A stretch of DNA of 64,000 bases from Mimachlamys varia (GCA_947623455.1 OX392538.1:24985001-25049000), one strand, 5' to 3'. Positions 24,101 to 36,969 are shown, counted from the first letter of the stretch. The notes: a model not told the origin generated them from the sequence alone. Made by a program: numbers and translations.

Positions 24101-25117
24101 ATGGGGAAAAAAATGTTGAGAACTAGTTTAGAGACCCAAATATTGCAATTTGATAAAATGAAACAATATGGTAAGTTCTATGAGACATAATAACAAGCAA
24201 GATTTTCTATAATTATAGACACTGCAGTCGAACATACGCCACAATGTTATCTATATGGTGTCATGACAAAATACTATGTACACACACTTTTTGAAAGTCT
24301 GCACACTTATTTTAACATTTCCCACAAGTAGGAGCCTGCATCAACTATGCTCAGTCTTGGTAATGAACTATTTTACATTGTCAGTATCCGCTACTTCCTG
24401 CCGAGAACTTAAACTAAGCTCTCTCAATAATGACCACCTGTTAGAAAAAAATACAAAAAATAGCATATTTCTAGGGTTTTCATTTAGCTTTGGTTCAAAG
24501 TCATTTTAAATTATTATCTCATACAACTGCAAACTAGAATTTAAATGCTCAATGCAGTATTGTCAATGATGTGCCCAATTTCACCTAAAACACTTTTAAC
24601 CACGCCAGACCATAACCCTGAAAGAAGTGAACACTAACCAAAATCTCCAATGAAATCAAAGTCAGCATTTTTTCTTCCACCATCAGATTCAGATGTTTTA
24701 ATGACAATGCATTATCCATTTAGGTGCCTGTTTGCAGTGTACAATTCACAGAACAGAGAGGAAAAGGAATTCAATTACAGTGCAGTATTGAAGTTGGACA
24801 ACTGGAGCAACAATACAAAGATAAAACCAAGAAAATTATCCCTATCATAACTTCTTTTAAGAATACAAAGCACTTCAGACCATCTCCCAATGATATCTAT
24901 CCTTTTTTTTTATCTTTATTACAATCCAGTATTGGGATGATTTAGGTGAATGTTGAACCTTATCAAAGTTTGCACCATACATTTGTGGGTGATGCAAACA
25001 GAAATCGAATTTTAATACAGACAAGTTGAATTGTTCAAGAATTATGGATTAGACAGAATTCTTTTAGCTATGGAACAACAAAATGGAATCAAATGTAACA
25101 CAAATGATTTTGCTATC

Positions 25118-28100
25118 TTATCGTTTGTTATACTTACGAGGAGAAAATGAGCGTGATCGTGATCTGGAGTTGTATCGTCCTCGTCTGCCATGATATGGTG
25201 AAGGGGATCTGCGACTTCGACTACGTTCACCACCACCACCACCACCACTACCACTACCACCACCACTGTAACCACTCCTGAGAATCAAAACCATTTATTA
25301 TATGAAGCAATAAGTTAAAATGTACATAATATAAAGTGTAAATCATACAATTATTTTAAGCAAACACACTGAACATGAATTTCTTCAAGGTATTTTCATG
25401 CCTGACCAACATATAGTGTGGAGGTTTGATTAAAATCCATTGAAAACTGGAGCCACTAGAGCAATGACAAACCATTCGAACATACAAATGGAATGCTAGA
25501 TTCCCTCAAGACAAATAATTTTGTGAACCCCAAGATTGTTCCTTGGTCAGTAGTTAGCAGTTTAACTATAACAGACAATCAATGTGCAATACAAAACTGA
25601 ATGAGATCAATTAACATACAATACTTACGCAGGTCAGTTTTTAGTGGTTTAACTATGATAGAAAATCAAAGTGCAACACTTATCTGAAGGAGAACAATAA
25701 ACATACAATACTTACGCAGTTGGTTTGCCGAGGTATATTCCTGGTGTTGGTGTATGTGCTCTTTCTGTGATGGAGTAGTCAACTCGTATCCGCCGCCCAT
25801 CAATTTCACTTCCTGTGCATCTATCCTTTGCCTTCAAAATTTACATCATCCATTAAAAAAAATTCCACTTTCATTAACTGGCACTCAAGGTTCATAAAAT
25901 TTCATTGAAACTGAAGTGCAAAATGTTTTAAGCAGTCAAACTGAGACTTGTAAAATGATAACAGAGGTTTTGACCAAAGAGTGCTGTAATCACTCTGTCC
26001 AATGACAGGGCATACAGATGGTCACTACAATACTTCATCAGTGATACTACAAGTAAATACACGCAGGAACATCAGAAGCAGCTGTCAGAAATAAACTGTG
26101 GAAAGTTCAAAGGGAAGTCAGTTTTATAGTCTTTAAATCCAATTACTCAATTACATTGAACCCTTATGTTTAAACCTTGGGCCAGTACTTTTGCATGCAC
26201 ACTTCATCACGATCGAAGGACCATTGATAGTATGATTCTGAAATATCACTTCTTGTCATGCATCAGTCATGAAATACATTCTGATATATATCAATAATAT
26301 AATTATCTACATTTCCAAATGCAAATTTTCAATTATAAATCAACCACAAATTAACTATATAAAGTTTACAAGCAAAAGCTGTAAGTGTGATATAGTAATA
26401 CTGTTGAATGCTGCAATTTAATATTCAAAACAGTTTGAATTGTGGTAAAAGGTGCCAAGTTCTACAAAATCTTAAAAATCTTAAAAATACTTTAAAATGA
26501 ATGAAAAATGTTGTATTAGATTTATAACTAACCTCAATAGAATCTTCAATATTTCTGAAGTAGATAAATGCAAATCCTCTTGATCTTCCGCTCTGTAAAA
26601 GAAATAACATAAACTGCAATTCTATTCAATACAAACAAATTATTTAAATAATCAGGCCTTAACTTGAAACAATAATGCAGATTTGTAAATGAAGTTTTCA
26701 TATTTTTATCAAAAATTCAGGGCCAATGATGGCTTTGTTTCACGACACAAGAAATTCATGGATACTCAGTTTGGGCTCTGATTAGCTTACAAGATAATGC
26801 AACCATGCAGCTATTTTTCTAAATTTTGCAGCCAAGACTGCTCAACAGTGAAATGCCCATACCTGTCTGTCATATACAACTTGTACTTCTTCAAGTGAAC
26901 CATAGCGCGAGAACACATCTCTAAGGTCTCGCTCTTGTGTGTACAGACTCAATCCAAAAATACCTAAGCATCGTGTTGGCTCTGGGTTGTCCTGAAAGCA
27001 TGATAATTTAAAGTTGTGTCATATAAACAATGTATATGTATTGAAAGAAACATGTCGTTCAATACTTCACTTATTTTTCATCAATCAATTAAATTTATTC
27101 AAAGGTAATGCTAAATTTCTCAATCAGTAAACAAAAATTCTATAATACATATGATCTTTAAACCTACAATATTGGATAAAATATTTTCATACACTTGTCT
27201 AATTTTGGTCTGTAACATATTAACACATACCCTGTTGCCTTGGTGTCGTCGTCTGTTCGACATGGGGGAAGTATCCTGAAATTTTGAATTATTCACAAAT
27301 TAAAAGAGAATCATATTTATCTATAACACCCAACCTAACTCCTGCAGTCTCATGGATGTTTACTTCCTATCAGATGTAAGACTTATCGCTGTTAAAGACT
27401 GTAACAATTCAGAATTTCCAGTTTGTAATGATTTACAACTTTTTTTTCAATTTACATTGTATGATTATGATTGAAAGAAGTGTTCACCAGGAAGAAGTTC
27501 AATTTTAACAGTTTTTCATAATCAATTTACTCTGAGAATGGTATACTTGTTTACAAAAGATGGCAATTTAAGCAGTATAGTACTCACTCGCTTTCCTCTG
27601 TATCCTCGTCTAGGTGGTGATCTGGATCGGCTTCTGTAAGAGTTTCTACGTCCCCGATCATGGTCTCTGTAAGCATAAGAATGTCTGCCTCAACTACAAT
27701 GATTCAGAATTTTTTTAACATCTGACCTCTAACCAAGGGAATATTGACGTTAAATAGGATAGTAGTTATAGTAACATACAGAAATGATAATGGAGAGAAT
27801 GTAAAAGAAGATATCAATTTCATTAACAATATTTTGATTAGGTTTTATCTGATTCTATCAATAGACATCATTCCTTGTTGATTAAAAACTGGAGCCAGCC
27901 CTATAAAAACTTGCTGAATTCAAGTTAACAACAATAATTTTTGAGCGTCCAGCTCAATATTAATACTGAAAGACTGTTGAAATACTGTTTGCTTACAACA
28001 GATATATATATATATATGTAACTTCAAATTACTTGATCAGTACAAAACTTATGTGCACTTTCAAACACAATCTCTACTATACCATATACTTGTAAATAAA

Positions 28101-31037
28101 CAGTGATCAATTTACAATTTATATTCATGGGTTATTTTAGGTCCCACAATGTTTAATTGAATTATTTTCAGAATTTCACAAGTCCTTTCATAATTTTACA
28201 AGTACTGGACTCGGGACTCGCACGTAGATTGATCTCTGTATAAATATATTTTGATGTAAAATTGTGTGGTTACCTCCTGCTTCTTCCAGCTCCAGACCTG
28301 AAATAAAACCAAGATATTTAAATCATTTCTAAAAATAATTACATGACTTTATAATTAGATAATATGTAAAGAGAATTTTTGGCTTAACCTACTCAGCGAT
28401 CAATTTACAATTTATTTCCATGGGTCCTTTTTGTAAATATTGCAGAAAACTATGGGTCCCACAACGATAAATTGAAGTATTTCCATAATTTCTACGAGTC
28501 CTTTCATAATTGTATGAGTACTGGACTCGGGACTCGCATGTAGATTGATCACTGCCTAATGTCAATCGAAATGTCTACTCAATAAAATTGACTGAAATGA
28601 ACTTTTTCCTTCTGAATTTCAAAGAGACATAAATGCTCCTTCATTCAATAATGGAAAAAAAATGGGTGAAAAGAACAGCATCTCACCTTCTTCTCCTGTC
28701 ACCATAAGGACTCCTTGACCGTGATCGGGAGCGACTGCGAGATCTACAAAACAGAGCAAAATTGTATCATTCCAATTCAATCCTGAACTACTGTCAGTAA
28801 GATATTATTAAGTTAATGATTAGGTGATATTTCTCACGCAATTTTTCAATTTGAAGTTTTTTTTGAGGGGCTGAACTCTTGACCACTTTATCTGTATTTG
28901 GATTCCAATTAAGTTCATAGCTTATTTACCTTATTACTTTTTAAACTTATGGTATTTACCTGCTGTATGAGCGTCTCCTGCGATGACGTGGTGACCTTGA
29001 CCTGGATCGTGACCTTGACCTTGAGTAACCACGTCTCTGGTTGTTATAGTTGTATGGAGACCCTGACTTGGATCTAGACCTAGACAGTGGTGATGAGTGT
29101 GCTGATAGTGAGCGTGAAGGTTCAGAATTATTTTCCTCTTCTATTGATGTTCCTGAGTGTTCACCTGTGTCCCTTGATTCTCTGGATGCAGACCTCGATC
29201 TCTGAAACACATACTGTAACGTCTGTTAAATGCAATCATCTAACATCAGGCAAAAAAAAAAAAACACACCAAAAAACAACAGGTAATATGACTGATAAAA
29301 CTAGGGTAGGTTATTTTATATCTTTGTGAACTAATATTATGCTTAATTTCTAATTTTGAATGCATTTCCACACATTTCAGTGGCAATAAGGTTGTCAAGA
29401 ATAAGGTCCGACTCCCAGATGAGGAAGGAAGTACATTTTATTAAGGAGTTGCTGTGAACTTTGTTAGGCTCACTTCAATTCATTCAAAAAGGTGATACAA
29501 TAGCTGGGGTTGGCAGTTCAATCTAGGGTCGATCAGGATATCTGAAACTAAACTTTTTTTGTCTCAGCAATTTAAGAAACAAAACAATCATAATATTCAA
29601 ATGAATCAAATTGATATTATAGTGACAACTTTTCTTACATCTTACATGTCCAAAAGGCCTATAGTATACTGGTGGAAAGTTTTTGACAATTAATTAACTT
29701 ATGCCCAAGAGTTACACTTTGTGTTACATTTGCAGGGATCACTTTCGGGCGAGATTTGGGGATTTTTAACCATATTTTTACTGAAAATCTCATTAAAACT
29801 TCAAAACTATATTACTTTATATATAAAAATCTCATAGATATTTTGCCGGTCCAGTAAAATACCTTAAATTCTCCCTAAGGGTTTTAAGAGCCAGAATTAC
29901 CCCTGCATTCGCCTCCAAAAAAGCAGGGATTTTCCAACAGTTTTTAGGTAGGGTCCAGAATCTATTGAATAACGTCAAATTGGGAAAAATATTCCATGTG
30001 GAACATTCCCTGCTGTCAGCAAAGATGTCGCAAATCATATCCGGAAAAAACGCTGTGACACTATATAATTAAATATGGAAATGAAAACAACTCTGATGAA
30101 ACATGTACATTGATTTGCATTAAATGTTTCTACATCTAATTAATGACTATATACTGTGTATAAGTCACTTATTGATACATAATATACAAGGGTATCATCC
30201 GGTTGGTAATTTTTAACCAGTAAATTGAAAATTTTAGCAAAATGTTTGGAGTGGGATGGGTCCCTTTTGCGGACCCAAATTCTACTGTAGGAAAATCCCT
30301 GAAAATACACACATGGAAGCTTAAGGTTTTAAAGTCTTGTGGATGTCTTTGAGGTTGAAAACTCTACCTATAGCTACCTACAGTAATTTTTTTAATATAG
30401 TTTTAGCAGAACAGGGAACTGGCAGACTGGTCCAATCTTGGGACGGTGACCTAAAAGCATGTTCAGTGTTTTGTCTAAGAGTACGGAAGTTTAAAACCCA
30501 TTTTCTCCTTTAACCATGGCTACATTACATTTTGCATTGACTTGATAACAAAGATGTGCTTTATCTGACAGTAGCTATCGACTGGTACATGTGATTGTTG
30601 TGGTTGCAGGATAGTGAGGATATTAACATATTTTCACTGTAACATATTGTAGGTCTAGCAACCGCTAAAGGGGTACCCTGGCCTTGTATACACTGTCTAA
30701 GTTAAACAAGAGTTTGTACTCTAGTTTCAGACCTTGCGTCACTATTGTCATCGATTGTTCCAATATCAATTTAAAAGCGAAACATTTCCACTGAAACGCA
30801 GAACATTTCCTCGTGCGCATTTGGCGTTTTGATTAGACAGTTGCTGCCGACAGTCTCAAATCTATGGTTGCTTGTCAGTTTCCATAGCACGCGGCATATT
30901 GCAAGATCATAGATGGGCCGAATCGTTGGTGTTTGGCTAGAAAAACACTACATCATAACACTGCGTTTTAGGATAACATTTCATATAAACCGTGTTTAGT
31001 TTTACCTATGCATACTTACTTCTCCATTTTCGCTCAT
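25118..31037 (-). CDS. TRA2: Transformer-2 (TRA2) SR-like splicing regulator
   Basis: Ten minus-strand exons keep frame: 31037-31020, 29201-28960, 28743-28687, 28297-28274, 27666-27588, 27275-27231, 26991-26863, 26592-26533, 25831-25716 and 25277-25118. They give about 309 residues (human TRA2B has 288). The start MSENGE matches the family's short first exon. Next come an RS domain, the linker [13 protein letters not shown], and an RRM with RNP2 (LGIFGLS) and RNP1 (RGFAFIYF). The family-specific [13 protein letters not shown] follows, then a Gly stretch and a second RS domain. This arrangement is diagnostic for TRA2, which binds GAA-rich exonic enhancers in the nucleus and promotes exon inclusion. 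The 3' end is ambiguous. Reading on past 25138 gives [14 protein letters not shown], but gtaagt there is also a good donor, so a further terminal exon may exist. Confidence 0.9.
28088..28237. mobile_element. Short TIR element in a TRA2 intron, copy 1
   Basis: Bounded by cagtgatcaatttac and the complementary gtagattgatctctg, about 150 bases. The body contains catgggttattttaggtccc and tactggactcgggactcgca, which recur in copy 2. MITE-like. Confidence 0.65.
28394..28557. mobile_element. Short TIR element in a TRA2 intron, copy 2
   Basis: The same element as at 28088, in the same orientation: ends cagcgatcaatttac and gtagattgatcactg, body tactggactcgggactcgca. The two copies flank the 24-base exon 28274-28297. 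Confidence 0.65.
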
Positions 31038-31200
31038 TGTGAATGTGTTTTATGGGGGGAAAAATAACGCCAAACAACAACAACGTGCGACCTACGGGTA
31101 AAAATGGCGGTAATGTACGCTTGAAGTGCATTCTGGGTAACAAGGGGACACAATTTGTTTTATTCACAGGGAGCACTCCACCAAAAAAAATCATATGGAC
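31038..31200 (-). promoter_or_regulatory. Probable TRA2 5' UTR/promoter region
   Basis: Sequence immediately upstream of the TRA2 start codon. It contains aaaaatggcgg (plus strand, 31100-31110), a YY1-type motif often found near metazoan transcription starts. No TATA box was seen. The region is limited upstream by the retrotransposon fragment that begins near 31365. Confidence 0.3.
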
Positions 31201-31364
31201 AGTACCAAAAAAATTAGTATTTATAAAGTAAAAAAAGTATTTCAATAAAGAAAAATAGTTTGATGTATCATAATTGATTTTAATTTTGCTATATGTCACA
31301 ATTATAGTCTATAGTTATAGACTGGAAAAGAAAAACTCTTAAACCAAAGACTAGTTATATATAT

Positions 31365-33805
31365 ATCCTCAATTACACTATGATTTCGGAAATTTATTGG
31401 ACGATACAGGTCTCACACAAGCTGTAGAACAGGCCACAAGGAAAGAAAATACCCTTGACCTGATCATAACAAACATGCCCAACCAGGTTATTAGATCTGA
31501 GGTTATACCTGGCATATCGGACCACGACTGTGTCTTTGTTGAGTTTAATTTAAGTCTACAGAAGGCCAAAACCATCCCGCGAAATGTCCCCATCTACAAA
31601 CTTGCTAAATGGGATACAATCAGAAATGGTTTGTCTGCCCTCCATACCAGCATTGTTGAATCCACCAATAGGGATGTAAATCATTTATGGGAACTCTTCA
31701 AATCCACCCTCAGTGATCTCATAAAAGATAATATACCACACAAAACCATCAAACCGAAACCTAGTCAACCTTGGGTTACACCTGCTATTAATCAGCTTCT
31801 CAGGAAAAGAGATCGACTCTATAAAAAGGTTAGAAAGTCTGGTGATCAGGACATGAGGACCAAATACAAGGCTCTTAAGCAAGATATACAGAAGAAACTC
31901 CGCAGGTCCTACTGGCAATATGTTGAAAGTATCCTTACCCCACAAGAAACTGATAATAATTTTAGTGCTTCCAAAAGATTTTGGTCATACATCAAACATA
32001 AGAAGACTGACTATAACAGCTTATCATCTCTAAAGTGTAATGGTAAACTCATAACTGATCCTGTTGACAAGGCCGAGATCCTAAACTCTCAATTCCAGTC
32101 AGTTTTTAGCCCGGGTGGTAAATTGTCTCCTGATGAATTTTATAATAAATGTAACATCCCATCTTCTCCACAGTACCCTATTATGCCAGACTTTTCTATC
32201 ACTCCAAATGGTGTACATAAGTTACTGCAAAACCTCAATCCTAATAAAGCAGCTGGACCTGACGAGTTAAAGCCAAACATCTTGAAAGAACTCTCTTCTG
32301 AAATTGCTCCTGTTCTCTCCATCATCTTCAATGAATCTCTAAACTCTGGCACAGTTCCCTCTGATTGGAAGTTAGCACATGTCTCTCCTGTTTATAAGAA
32401 GGGTTCCAAGCTAAATCCAGAAAACTATAGGCCAATTTCCTTAACATGTATTTGTAGCAAACTATTAGAACACATAGTGGTCAGTAACATCATGACCCAC
32501 GCTGACAAACACAACATCCTTTATCCGCTACATGGTTTTAGAAGGTCAGCATCATGCGAGAGTCAGCTTATCGAATTTGTTAATGATGTCAGCTCCAACA
32601 TTAATAAGGGGAAACAGACTGATGTCTTGATTATGGACTTTTCGAAGGCTTTTGACAAAGTTAGTCATTCACTACTTTGTCATAAGCTTCGATACTATGG
32701 TGTAAATGAAAAGGTAAACACCTGGATAGAAAACTTCCTGGAAAACAGGAAGCAGGCTGTCATTGTGGAAGGGGAAAAATCAAGCACTGTCGATGTAAAG
32801 TCTGGTGCCCCTCAAGGCTCTGTTATTGGTCCATCCTTGTTTCTCCTTTATATAAATGATCTTCCTGTTGGCCTCCACTCTACAGCACGCTTATTTGCTG
32901 ATGACACCATTGTCTACCTTACAATAAAATCATCATCTGATGCCCGGCTATTAAAACAAGATCTAGATAAATTAGCACGATTGGAAATAGCATGGGAAAT
33001 GTCTTTTCATCCTGACAAATGTAATGTTCTTTCCATCACCAACAACAAACACATACAACATCACAAATACATGCTGCACGGAAAGGAATTACGACACGTA
33101 GACAAAGCAAAATACTTAGGTGTCACTATACAGTCCAATCTGAAGTGGGAGAGTCATGTAAACAACATCTGCGGGAAAGCCAATTCCACCTTAGGCTTTC
33201 TCAGAAGGAATTTAAAGATCACCTCAACATCTGTCAAGGAGCGGGCATACAAAGCACTTGTTAGACCCTCCTTAGAATATGCCTGTTCAGTCTGGGACCC
33301 ATATACTAAAACCGATATCAGTAAAATAGAAATGGTGCAGCGTAGAGCAGCCAGACTAGTCACCAACAAGTTTAGAAACACCTCCAGTGTTGGTGACATG
33401 CTCCATCATCTAAACTGGCAAACACTCGAAGACAGAAGGAGAGTCATGCGTCTTACAATACTACATAAAACAATACATGACAAAGTCAACATTAGAAAAG
33501 ACAAACTCATACCTCCATCCCGCCATACACGCCATGCACATCAGAATTCGTATCAAACACTCTCATGTAGAACACAGGTACACAAACAGTCATTCTTCCC
33601 CCGAACTATTGCCGACTGGAACAGCCTGCCTCCAGACATAACCTCTATTACCTCCCCTGAAACCTTTAAACAGTCCCTAAATAAACTCATTTAGTCCTGC
33701 TATACTCCTAATCATTTTCCCCTGGCCTAGTACACACCTCCAAGACATAATCTTCAATTAGATGAAGGTGGTCATTAATATATAGATGTAGATGTAGATG
33801 AATTA
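31365..33805 (+). mobile_element. 5'-truncated non-LTR retrotransposon (L2/CR1/jockey-like) with EN tail and RT
   Basis: One uninterrupted frame from about 31355 to the stop at 33694, about 765 residues counted from 31397. The N-terminus is the end of an APE-type endonuclease (NTLDLIITN, ISDHDCVFVEF). Reverse transcriptase motifs follow: NKAAGPDELKP, SPVYKKG, NYRPISLTC, MDFSKAFDKV (about 412), GAPQGSVIGP (about 469), LFADDT (about 500, catalytic pair) and KYLGVTIQS. The gag-like ORF and most of the endonuclease are missing, as in typical 5' truncation during target-primed reverse transcription. After the stop there are about 110 bases, ending in a short TAGATG repeat (33783-33800) rather than poly(A), as in CR1/L2-type 3' ends. 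The frame is intact, so insertion is probably recent. Confidence 0.85.
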
Positions 33806-33882
33806 AAGGGGTCGTATTAAAATGTGAATTATATTATCGTATAGATAAAATCATAGATATCGTATAGGCCTATACCAGATAG

Positions 33883-34838
33883 TTAAAGCTCCAAATATAT
33901 ACGCATATTCAGGGAATTTTCGTTATTCTGAAAAATTCAAAAAAAAAAAAAAACCAGTTGATTAACATGTAAAAAACAAGGCTTAAACGAATTAAACCTG
34001 AGCGGTAACTACAAATAAACTCTTGACAGGAAATTCCAAATAATTCAAAGTAATTTAAGTGTAGAACACTATTAAAACAACAAGCCGAAGTTAGACGACA
34101 GTTGAAAATTGATGCATGTTTACTAATACCAATTTTCAACTGCTGCTTTACAGATACCCACGTAAGAATTAATCTTGAATATTGTTCATATCAGCTAATT
34201 TAAACTAAATCTATAAATGTAATAAGTTCTATATTAGTTTAGACATTTTGGATACCCACCCTTTTGGCCCCTAGTATCACTGAAGAGTCCTAGGAGGACG
34301 AAACAGCTGTATGGTGCAGTTTAATTCATTTTGTCGGCATGCTGTATCTGTTACTAGATTTTAAAGGTGCAACGCATGTGTGTGTGTGACGTCATTTTAA
34401 ATGATAAGGGGTGGCAGACTCTGCTGGTGGATTTTTAAGTCCCCGAGGTTTGCTGGAGCCTCCATAGCCACAGTTAATCTCATTTGAGTATGTATATTTG
34501 CACGGTACATAATATACACATTGTCGAAGTACACGATTTGAAATTATACAGAACTTGTTTAATTTTACTTCTTAATTCACAAATTAAAGGGGTTTTACGC
34601 ACCTAACCCTTTTGCTTCTACATTAGTTTAGACATTTGGGATTCCCACCTTTTGGCCCCTAGCATCACTGAAGAGTCCTAGGAGGACGAAACAGCTGTAT
34701 GGTGCAGTATAATTCATTTTTCGGCATGCTGTATCTGTTACTAGATTAAAAAGGTGCAGCAGATGTGTGTGATACGTCATCCTTATACGGCTTGATTTTA
34801 GCTTATTTTTTGCAAAAGTTACGTATATTAGACCTTAA
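33883..34838. mobile_element. AGGCCC-TIR MITE, copy 3, interrupted by a nested insert
   Basis: Left TTAA|agctccaaatatatacgc (33883 on) and right acgtatattagacct|TTAA (34821-34838). Left interior blocks (ccagttgattaacatg, actcttgacagg, actaaatctataaa) run to about 34228, and the right part resumes at cggcttgattttagc near 34788. The intervening 34229-34787 is foreign. Confidence 0.65.
34229..34787. mobile_element. Direct-repeat-bounded insert (possible TRIM/LTR-like element)
   Basis: A block of about 165 bases at 34229-34394 (tagtttagacatt...cctaggaggacgaaacagct...) is repeated in direct orientation at 34616-34780 with a few changes. The two flank a unique stretch of about 220 bases. The size fits a terminal-repeat retrotransposon in miniature, but no clear TG..CA ends or primer-binding site was recognised. 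A tandem duplication is the alternative. Confidence 0.45.
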
Positions 34839-35334
34839 ATCTATACACGTCTCTAAAATGTTCCTATTAGTAAGATTTGCTTCCCTTCGCCCACCCAGGC
34901 TGAGGTCTCTGCCAAAAATGAGAGGTCTAGAGAAGTTTCCATTAATAAATCTTAATGCAGATTCTAATTTCCACTTCGTGTAAACAGAGTAACGAATCAA
35001 CAAAAAGATCTCCATTTAACAAAATTCAGTGACATATCATTTTCGACTTTGTACAGAAACTAACAGGAGAGCTATGTACTCTATGATTATGTACATATAT
35101 TTTGCTAATTCATTTTTAGCGTATATGTGCATTCGCCATGTGTTCCCAATGAACAGTTTAACGTACAAACAGCACAACATTTAGCGATACATTGTTGTGA
35201 AATTGTCGGTGAAATAATATATAGCTCATATTATGTTGGAATTTCAGTAAGTGGGAAATATACTAAAGAGAGTCAGGAAATACTTTAAGATGCACAAAAT
35301 TAATCAAGTCAATTAATTATTATACAAAACGTAA

Positions 35335-35500
35335 TCAATCTTGTTGACCCGAATGTTGACGCACGGGGTTCGTTTACTATGGGATGAAACCCGACCGGAG
35401 GAAGACCAGGTTGGACAGGTGACCTGCTACCTTCTCACGTCAGATCCGAAAATCGAACCCGGTCGCCTAGATTTTAAACTCTGCGCCCTAGTTGACAATA
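35335..35500 (-). mobile_element. tRNA-derived SINE, minus strand
   Basis: On the minus strand the B box (gaccgggttcgattttcgga) is followed by gacgtgagaaggtagcaggt. The conserved central block (cctccggtcgggtttcatcc) and a tail near ttcgggtcaacaag come next. The same body order occurs in the copy at 36433-36628. The tRNA-like 5' end is less clear. Confidence 0.6.
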
Positions 35501-36432
35501 CATCACTGTTTGATTTCGTGTTAAGTGGTTTTCCAGCCGAGGAAGACAATTGGTTCTGTCCCCTGGTTTAGGCATACGCAATTTAAAAGTCCTCCAACAT
35601 GGAGTGACATTATGGCTACCTACTTAACGTTCAGCATAGATGACAGTGACATCAACTGGGTCACCCATTGTAAGTAGAATGTGCTTCGGCGTAATGCTGT
35701 GTTTGTAGCCTTCGGCGTGGTATTTCAGTGAGATAGCACTACAAAGCCGGTCTCAACTCCATGCTTTTACATGGGGCTAGTACGCCAACATACCCTGTCT
35801 CCAGCAAACACACACATTTTCTGAAATGATCTTAGTTGTTAATAGGACGTCAAAGTAAATAAAACAAACCAAAAGGCTAGTCAACTCGATCATGTTATAC
35901 TGATATCAAAGAACAAACATATGTTATTTACTGTAAATGGTGATCTTTTAGTGGAAATAAAATCTTGACAAATTCTACCATAGAGTGTCCGGGTTGATGG
36001 TTTGACGGAACCTTGGGAGGTAGAGTACAGTACACAGCTTAAAGAACAAAAATACACTTTACGAAACGACGAGAAGAGAACGGATCCTTATTATTACAAA
36101 TGTATCGCTACTTGGTTTGTTATGCAGATCCCGCTCGCTAATGTGGCTCTATCCTATCATGTGCTGCATTAAATAAACATTTCTCCTTGGATCTAAAGCG
36201 TTGTAATGCGGAGAGTGGATCAGTTTTATTTTATTCACTGCCCACTACGCAATAAAAAATAACGAAAATCCCTGAACACCAGATATGTGTGAAAAACAAC
36301 ATGTCATTGTGATGATAGCGTGTTATTATAGACTAATGCAGAAATGGCAAACCGGTAATTGCACAGGTAATTCAACTTCAGATAGTAAATGTACATTTAT
36401 TTTACAACCATTATGAAGCAAATTATATAAAT

Positions 36433-36628
36433 TATACAAATCACTCTTATTGGCCCGAATATTAGCGAGCAGGGGGATCTTGGTGTGAGAGTAAACCGAA
36501 GTACCAAGAGAAAAACACACGTGGTCAGGCAGGTGACCAGATACCGTTTCACGTCAGGTCAAGAAATCGAACCCCGGTCACCTTGGTGAAAAGGCAAGTG
36601 CGGTATTTACTACGCCATCCGACCACTT
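36433..36628 (-). mobile_element. tRNA-derived SINE, best-preserved copy, minus strand
   Basis: On the minus strand: A-box region gtcggatggcgtagtaaata, then accgcacttgccttttcacc, then B box ccggggttcgatttcttgac. The body follows with acctgacgtgaaacggtatc and the conserved central block (gtgtttttctcttggtactt), ending near caataagagtgatttg. These pol III promoter boxes support a tRNA origin. Confidence 0.7.
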
Positions 36629-36969
36629 TTGCTGATACAGCATGGATAACAAAGTTTTCGAAAGCAAACAAATTTATTATAAGTTTTTCAATTCCAAGCT
36701 GGTAATAGATAAAGCCGCATCAGCACCAACTTCTTTACTCTTTGAATCTGTAGTCAGAACTTGCCATGCATTGTTTTTGTTAAACATGTTTTTCATTTCA
36801 TATTTGTGTAAATTATTACATAATTATTGGTACATATTAGTTAAACTTGTAATTATTTTTTTAAGATTTGTGTTATTTGTTATTAGTTGAACTTGTAATT
36901 ATTTTTTAAGATTTGTGTTTTATTTGTGTGAATTCAGTTCGATATTATGTTTTTATTTGCTCATAAATG

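Larger units (their letters stand above)
17900..24900. other. Intergenic region, no gene recognised
   Basis: Between the stop of the UBX-LRR gene and the TRA2 3' end I find only short unsupported ORFs, AT-rich sequence and repeats. Blocks at 20380-20640 (tgaccttggtgaggcagc, gacctacatcaaa repeated), 21193-21455 (tttgatgacaattggttcag .. ggggcataaaaa) and 21465-21800 (atcccaaaaggatacatgtg) have the look of mollusc-type dispersed repeats. Imperfect inverted arms occur at about 20672-20812 (atgaagaaata ... tatttcttcgta). Confidence 0.5.

Noticed and set aside
17979..24945. Several ORFs of 60-120 residues (for example 18059-18271, 19918-20283, 23591-23941)
   Set aside because: AT-rich or SINE-derived composition, no conserved motifs, no splice context. 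19918-20283 overlaps a minus-strand SINE.
28956..29210. Treating the RS-rich ORF as a separate small gene starting at its own ATG
   Set aside because: The ATG lies in the intron just before a tttcag acceptor. The exon joins in phase to MSENGE and to the downstream TRA2 exons.
31378..33399. Minus-strand ORFs within the retrotransposon
   Set aside because: Antisense shadows of the reverse transcriptase frame, which contains all the conserved motifs.
36433..36628. Possible tRNA gene because of A- and B-box-like sequence
   Set aside because: No cloverleaf could be folded by eye, and the following body is shared with other SINE copies. It is a tRNA-derived SINE, not a tRNA gene.
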